A stretch of DNA of 64,000 nucleotides from Thermoplasmata archaeon (GTDB lineage: Archaea > Thermoplasmatota > Thermoplasmata > Methanomassiliicoccales > Methanomethylophilaceae). The position numbers were made by a program, and so were the translations under genes. Of the stretch, positions 61,863 through 64,000 are shown in pieces; position 1 is the stretch's first letter, and each line of letters starts with the position of its first letter. The notes beneath the pieces were generated by a model, which had not been told where the DNA came from, made no database searches, and was given only the letters and a program-made list of their open reading frames with translations. The DNA lies in NCBI GenBank assembly GCA_015063185.1, contig SUSY01000001.1:35165-99164 (forward strand), read 5' to 3'.

Positions 61863-62983
61863 TTCCTACACGCGGCGATCGCTACAGGCAGAGCCTCAAG
61901 GAGTGCATCCACATCCTCACCCGTATTCAATTGTGAGATCGTGACCCTGAGTGACGACAATGCCTGTTCCGCATTCAGACCGATCGCTGACAGGACGTGT
62001 GACGGTTCCATATCTCCTGCAGAACATGCCGATGCGGTGGAGGTCGCGAAACCGGCCTTATTGAGTTTCAATACAAGATCGGTACCCTTCACACCCTCGA
62101 ACCTGAAGTGCGTGTTGTTACAGAGACGCCTGTCCCTCGGACCGTTGAGGGCGGCCCCATCTATCTCTAGTACGGAATCGATGATCCTGTCCCTCAGCAC
62201 CCTCATACGGCGGATATCCTCTTCCATAGAGGCCATGGCTATCTCGGTAGCCTTTCCCAATCCGACGATTCCGGGTACGTTCTCGGTGGAGGACCTCAAT
62301 CCCCTTTCCTGCCCACCACCATAGATGATGGGGGAGATCTCTATCCCGGACCTCACGAACAGAGCACCTGTACCCTTGGGCGCATGGACCTTGTGTCCGG
62401 ATATGGAGAGCATATCTATGCCGTCCCTCCTGACATCGATGTCCATCTTGGTGAATCCTTGAACCGCATCCGTGTGGAAGAGTGCTCCGTGTTTATGTGC
62501 GATACGTGACATTTCGCGAAGATCCTGTTCCGTACCGATGACGTTGTTCGCGGACATGACGGAAAGCACGGAAACGTCGTCACCCATCATATCATCCAAT
62601 GCAGGGATGTCCACAAAACCATCCCTGTCCACAGGGACGATGGATGCCCTATGACCGCGCCTGCATGCCTCCGCACATGTCTCCAAGATCGCGGAATGCT
62701 CTATGGCAGTGGTGACTATCCTGTCTCTTCCCCTCTTACCTACGACACCCAACAATGCGAGATTGTCGGATTCGGTACCTCCGGAGGTGAAGGTTATCTC
62801 GGAAGGATAACAGTTCAGACCCTTTGCAACGGATGTTCTTGCCTTACGGATGGCATCGGCCGCGTCGAATCCAAGGTCGTGGATACTGCTCGGGTTCCCA
62901 TAGTGTTGACAGAAATATGGAAATATCGCATCGGCGACCTCGGGTAACACCTGTGTGGTCGCAGCGTTGTCGAAATACCTCAT
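61856..62983 (-). CDS. Cysteine desulfurase, NifS/IscS class
   Basis: A 375-residue PLP enzyme that takes sulfur from cysteine for Fe-S clusters or tRNA. Starts MRYFDNAATT; FTSGGTESDN, HTDAVQGFTKMDID, the PLP-Lys motif SGHKVHAPKG (near 198) and the catalytic-Cys loop SACSAGD (Cys near 321) are all visible. The short Cys loop marks group I (NifS/IscS) enzymes. Start is ATG 62983 or 62995. No iscU-like gene adjoins it. Ends with TAG (61856-61858), one of only two amber stops I found. Confidence 0.94.
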   Translation of the reverse strand: MRYFDNAATTQVLPEVADAIFPYFCQHYGNPSSIHDLGFDAADAIRKARTSVAKGLNCYPSEITFTSGGTESDNLALLGVVGKRGRDRIVTTAIEHSAILETCAEACRRGHRASIVPVDRDGFVDIPALDDMMGDDVSVLSVMSANNVIGTEQDLREMSRIAHKHGALFHTDAVQGFTKMDIDVRRDGIDMLSISGHKVHAPKGTGALFVRSGIEISPIIYGGGQERGLRSSTENVPGIVGLGKATEIAMASMEEDIRRMRVLRDRIIDSVLEIDGAALNGPRDRRLCNNTHFRFEGVKGTDLVLKLNKAGFATSTASACSAGDMEPSHVLSAIGLNAEQALSSLRVTISQLNTGEDVDALLEALPVAIAACRNQ

Positions 62984-63170
62984 ATGGGATACCATGTTGA
63001 CGATAAGCGCTGGAGGAGAATATAGCGTTTCCCAGTGACGGTTCCGACAATGATCGGATGGAAGCGAGGTCCCGAGCCAACAAAAATGACGTCTTCGGAC
63101 GCGCCCGACGTCCAATGATGAGTGGGGACACTGGCCAGACATGATTGCCCGACAATAGCCAGTATACACA

Positions 63171-63199
63171 GAATCGTCGATTCTACGAAATTCGTAGAA
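63171..63199. promoter_or_regulatory. Two overlapping inverted repeats upstream of the HdrD-like gene
   Basis: GAATCG-T-CGATTC (63171-63183) is followed, sharing three bases, by TTCTACGAA-A-TTCGTAGAA (63181-63199). Both are perfect with a one-base centre; centres are 13 bp apart. The second ends 44 bp before the TATA-like box, a normal position for an archaeal activator or upstream repressor site. Confidence 0.6.
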
Positions 63200-63243
63200 A
63201 TGGACCTTTTGGAATGTGTGGCACTACAATTTTCACGGATGGG

Positions 63244-63251
63244 TTAATATA
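63244..63251 (+). promoter_or_regulatory. TATA-like box of the HdrD-like gene
   Basis: TTAATATA, about 77 bp before the ATG, predicts a start near 63275 and so a leader of roughly 50 nt that begins with the hairpin at 63280. Confidence 0.55.
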
Positions 63252-63279
63252 CCCCTATCTTAATTCTCTCGCCATTAGG

Positions 63280-63305
63280 GAATGGGATGCTGTCGTCTCC
63301 CATTC
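63280..63305 (+). promoter_or_regulatory. Leader hairpin of the HdrD-like gene
   Basis: GAATGGGA (63280-63287) and TCCCATTC (63298-63305) pair perfectly around a 10-nt loop, ending 22 bp before the ATG and before the GAGGT binding site, at the predicted 5' end of the mRNA. Confidence 0.5.
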
Positions 63306-63327
63306 AGAACACTATGAGGTAACACCT

Positions 63328-64000
63328 ATGGCGAAGACTATCAGACTTCCAAGAATTACGAGAGAACTCGTCCAATGTCAGATGTGCGGTTACTGTATCG
63401 ACGTCTGCGAGGCACACAGGCAGACACCTTGGGAATCCGTCACTCCCAGGGGTAAGATTTACTATCTTAACCAGTTGGACAAGGCCGGTTTCGGACTCAT
63501 CGATAAGGTAATCGGAAGGAAGGCAACCATCTCCCCCGACTTCGTTGACGCAATGTACAAGTGTACCGGATGCGGAAACTGTGAGGAGGTCTGTCACGCA
63601 AAGATCGAACTCGTCAAGCTCTGGGAGATCGTCAGGGCATGGCTCGTTCAGGAAGGAGTCGCACCCCTCCCCGTCCACAAGGGAATCGCCAAGAAGATCG
63701 CGACAACCGGTAACTCCTTCGGTGAACCCGCATCCAAGAGGGATGCATGGTGGCCCGCGGATGTCGAGAGGACCGAGGTCCCCGACGCTATCCTCTATGC
63801 AGGATGTACTGGATCCTACAGGATGCAACACATCCCCGCAGCAGGAGCGACCATCCTGTCCCGCGCAGGTGTCAAGATCAACTGCATGGGCGCGGACGAA
63901 GTCTGCTGTTCCTCACCCCTCCTCAGGGTCGGAATCAAGGATCAGACCATGGACCTCGCAATCAAGACCGTCACCAAGGCAGACGGAATCGGTGCAAAGG
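63328..64000 (+). CDS. hdrD: HdrD-like heterodisulfide reductase Fe-S subunit (3' end outside window)
   Basis: The first 224 residues of a protein with two ferredoxin-type [4Fe-4S] motifs, CQMCGYCIDVC (Cys17, 20, 23, 27) and CTGCGNCEEVC (Cys79, 82, 85, 89), and then the beginning of a CCG domain (LYAGCTGSYRM, CMGADEVCCSSPLLRVG). This is the layout of HdrD, the catalytic subunit that reduces CoM-S-S-CoB in methanogens; in Methanomassiliicoccales HdrD is thought to work with an Fpo-like complex. Related GlcF/LutA-type proteins share the layout, so the CCG part beyond the window would be needed to settle it. Start ATG 63328 with GAGGT upstream; elaborate promoter. Confidence 0.82.
   Translation, partial: MAKTIRLPRITRELVQCQMCGYCIDVCEAHRQTPWESVTPRGKIYYLNQLDKAGFGLIDKVIGRKATISPDFVDAMYKCTGCGNCEEVCHAKIELVKLWEIVRAWLVQEGVAPLPVHKGIAKKIATTGNSFGEPASKRDAWWPADVERTEVPDAILYAGCTGSYRMQHIPAAGATILSRAGVKINCMGADEVCCSSPLLRVGIKDQTMDLAIKTVTKADGIGAK

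Larger units (their letters stand above)
62984..63327. other. 344-bp divergent spacer between nifS and the HdrD-like gene
   Basis: No credible gene. The left 190 bp should hold the nifS promoter. The right half holds two overlapping inverted repeats (63171-63199), a TATA-like TTAATATA (63244-63251) and a leader hairpin (63280-63305), all listed separately. ATGATGA at 63113 resembles a C box but no D box follows. Confidence 0.6.

Noticed and set aside
62984-63169. N-terminal extension of the cysteine desulfurase
   Set aside because: Residues before MRYFDNAATT are Arg/Cys/His-rich and unlike the family; the region is better explained as promoter.
63113-63170. Possible C/D box RNA in the nifS-hdrD spacer
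   Set aside because: ATGATGA looks like a C box, but no CTGA D box lies at a suitable distance.
1-64000. CRISPR arrays, insertion sequences, prophage
   Set aside because: No regularly spaced repeats, transposase-like ORFs or phage structural genes were seen; the only direct repeat of note is the 39-bp pair inside pstCA.

Overview
The window is archaeal and most likely comes from a gut-type methanogen of the order Methanomassiliicoccales (Thermoplasmata). Several features point there: an RNA polymerase operon with an unsplit RpoB and a split RpoA (A' and A''), S17e, L30e, archaeal NusA, GatD/GatE, Trm56, a Cdc48/VAT ATPase, [NiFe]-hydrogenase maturation genes hypE and hypB, and a partial heterodisulfide-reductase-type Fe-S protein (HdrD-like) at the right end. 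Nearly every gene ends in TGA. I found only two TAG stops, which fits the amber-poor genomes of this order. Ribosome binding sites are of the GGTGA/GAGGTGAT type. Several genes (serB, cdc48, a radical SAM gene, a 54-codon gene) appear leaderless, with a TATA-like box about 25 bp before the ATG. The organism assignment is inferred from gene content, not from a search.

Left part (1-18 kb): end of an MFS transporter; three minus-strand tRNA genes (Arg-TCG, Thr-GGT, Arg-GCG); hypE; a DUF1015 gene; RqcH; S17e; RarA; then thyX, a TraB-family gene, a SerB-like HAD phosphatase, an HVO_0476-type zinc protein, an MBL hydrolase and a HemK2-type methyltransferase. The gatD-gatE pair is divergent from a hypB-purD-truA-translin operon whose last gene seems to start with ATT.

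Surface-glycosylation region (18-25.3 kb): a 1913-residue STT3/AglB-like oligosaccharyltransferase with a very long extracytoplasmic tail, followed by an overlapping signal-peptide/TM protein with no conventional start codon.

Information-processing core (25.4-41.5 kb): pyrF, a radical SAM gene, the rpoH-rpoB-rpoA1-rpoA2-rpl30e-nusA operon, tRNA-Lys, cdc48 plus a PRC-barrel gene, elp3 and two small genes.

Redox and phosphate region (41.5-49.6 kb): tandem thioredoxin, thioredoxin-reductase-like flavoprotein and an HTH regulator; then a phosphate-uptake locus phoU-pstB-pstCA-pstS. A very AT-rich, palindrome-containing spacer separates it from a divergent AbrB-PhoU regulator and a PRC-barrel gene. 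In this locus the two permeases are fused into one protein, and the phosphate-binding protein PstS is circularly permuted: its usual C-terminal segment precedes its usual N-terminal segment. I consider this the most unusual object in the window.

Right part (49.6-64 kb): an HD protein, Trm56, an ArsR-like regulator, an amidohydrolase, a 54-aa cysteine-pair protein, a small wHTH protein, tRNA-Asn and tRNA-Met, a HAD phosphatase, a DUF5131 protein, a DMT transporter, a secreted lamin-tail/phospholipase-D-like protein, a secreted lipase-like protein, copZ-copA, a NifS-type cysteine desulfurase and the start of the HdrD-like gene. The upstream region of that last gene holds two overlapping inverted repeats and a leader hairpin. 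No rRNA genes, insertion sequences, CRISPR arrays or prophage were seen.
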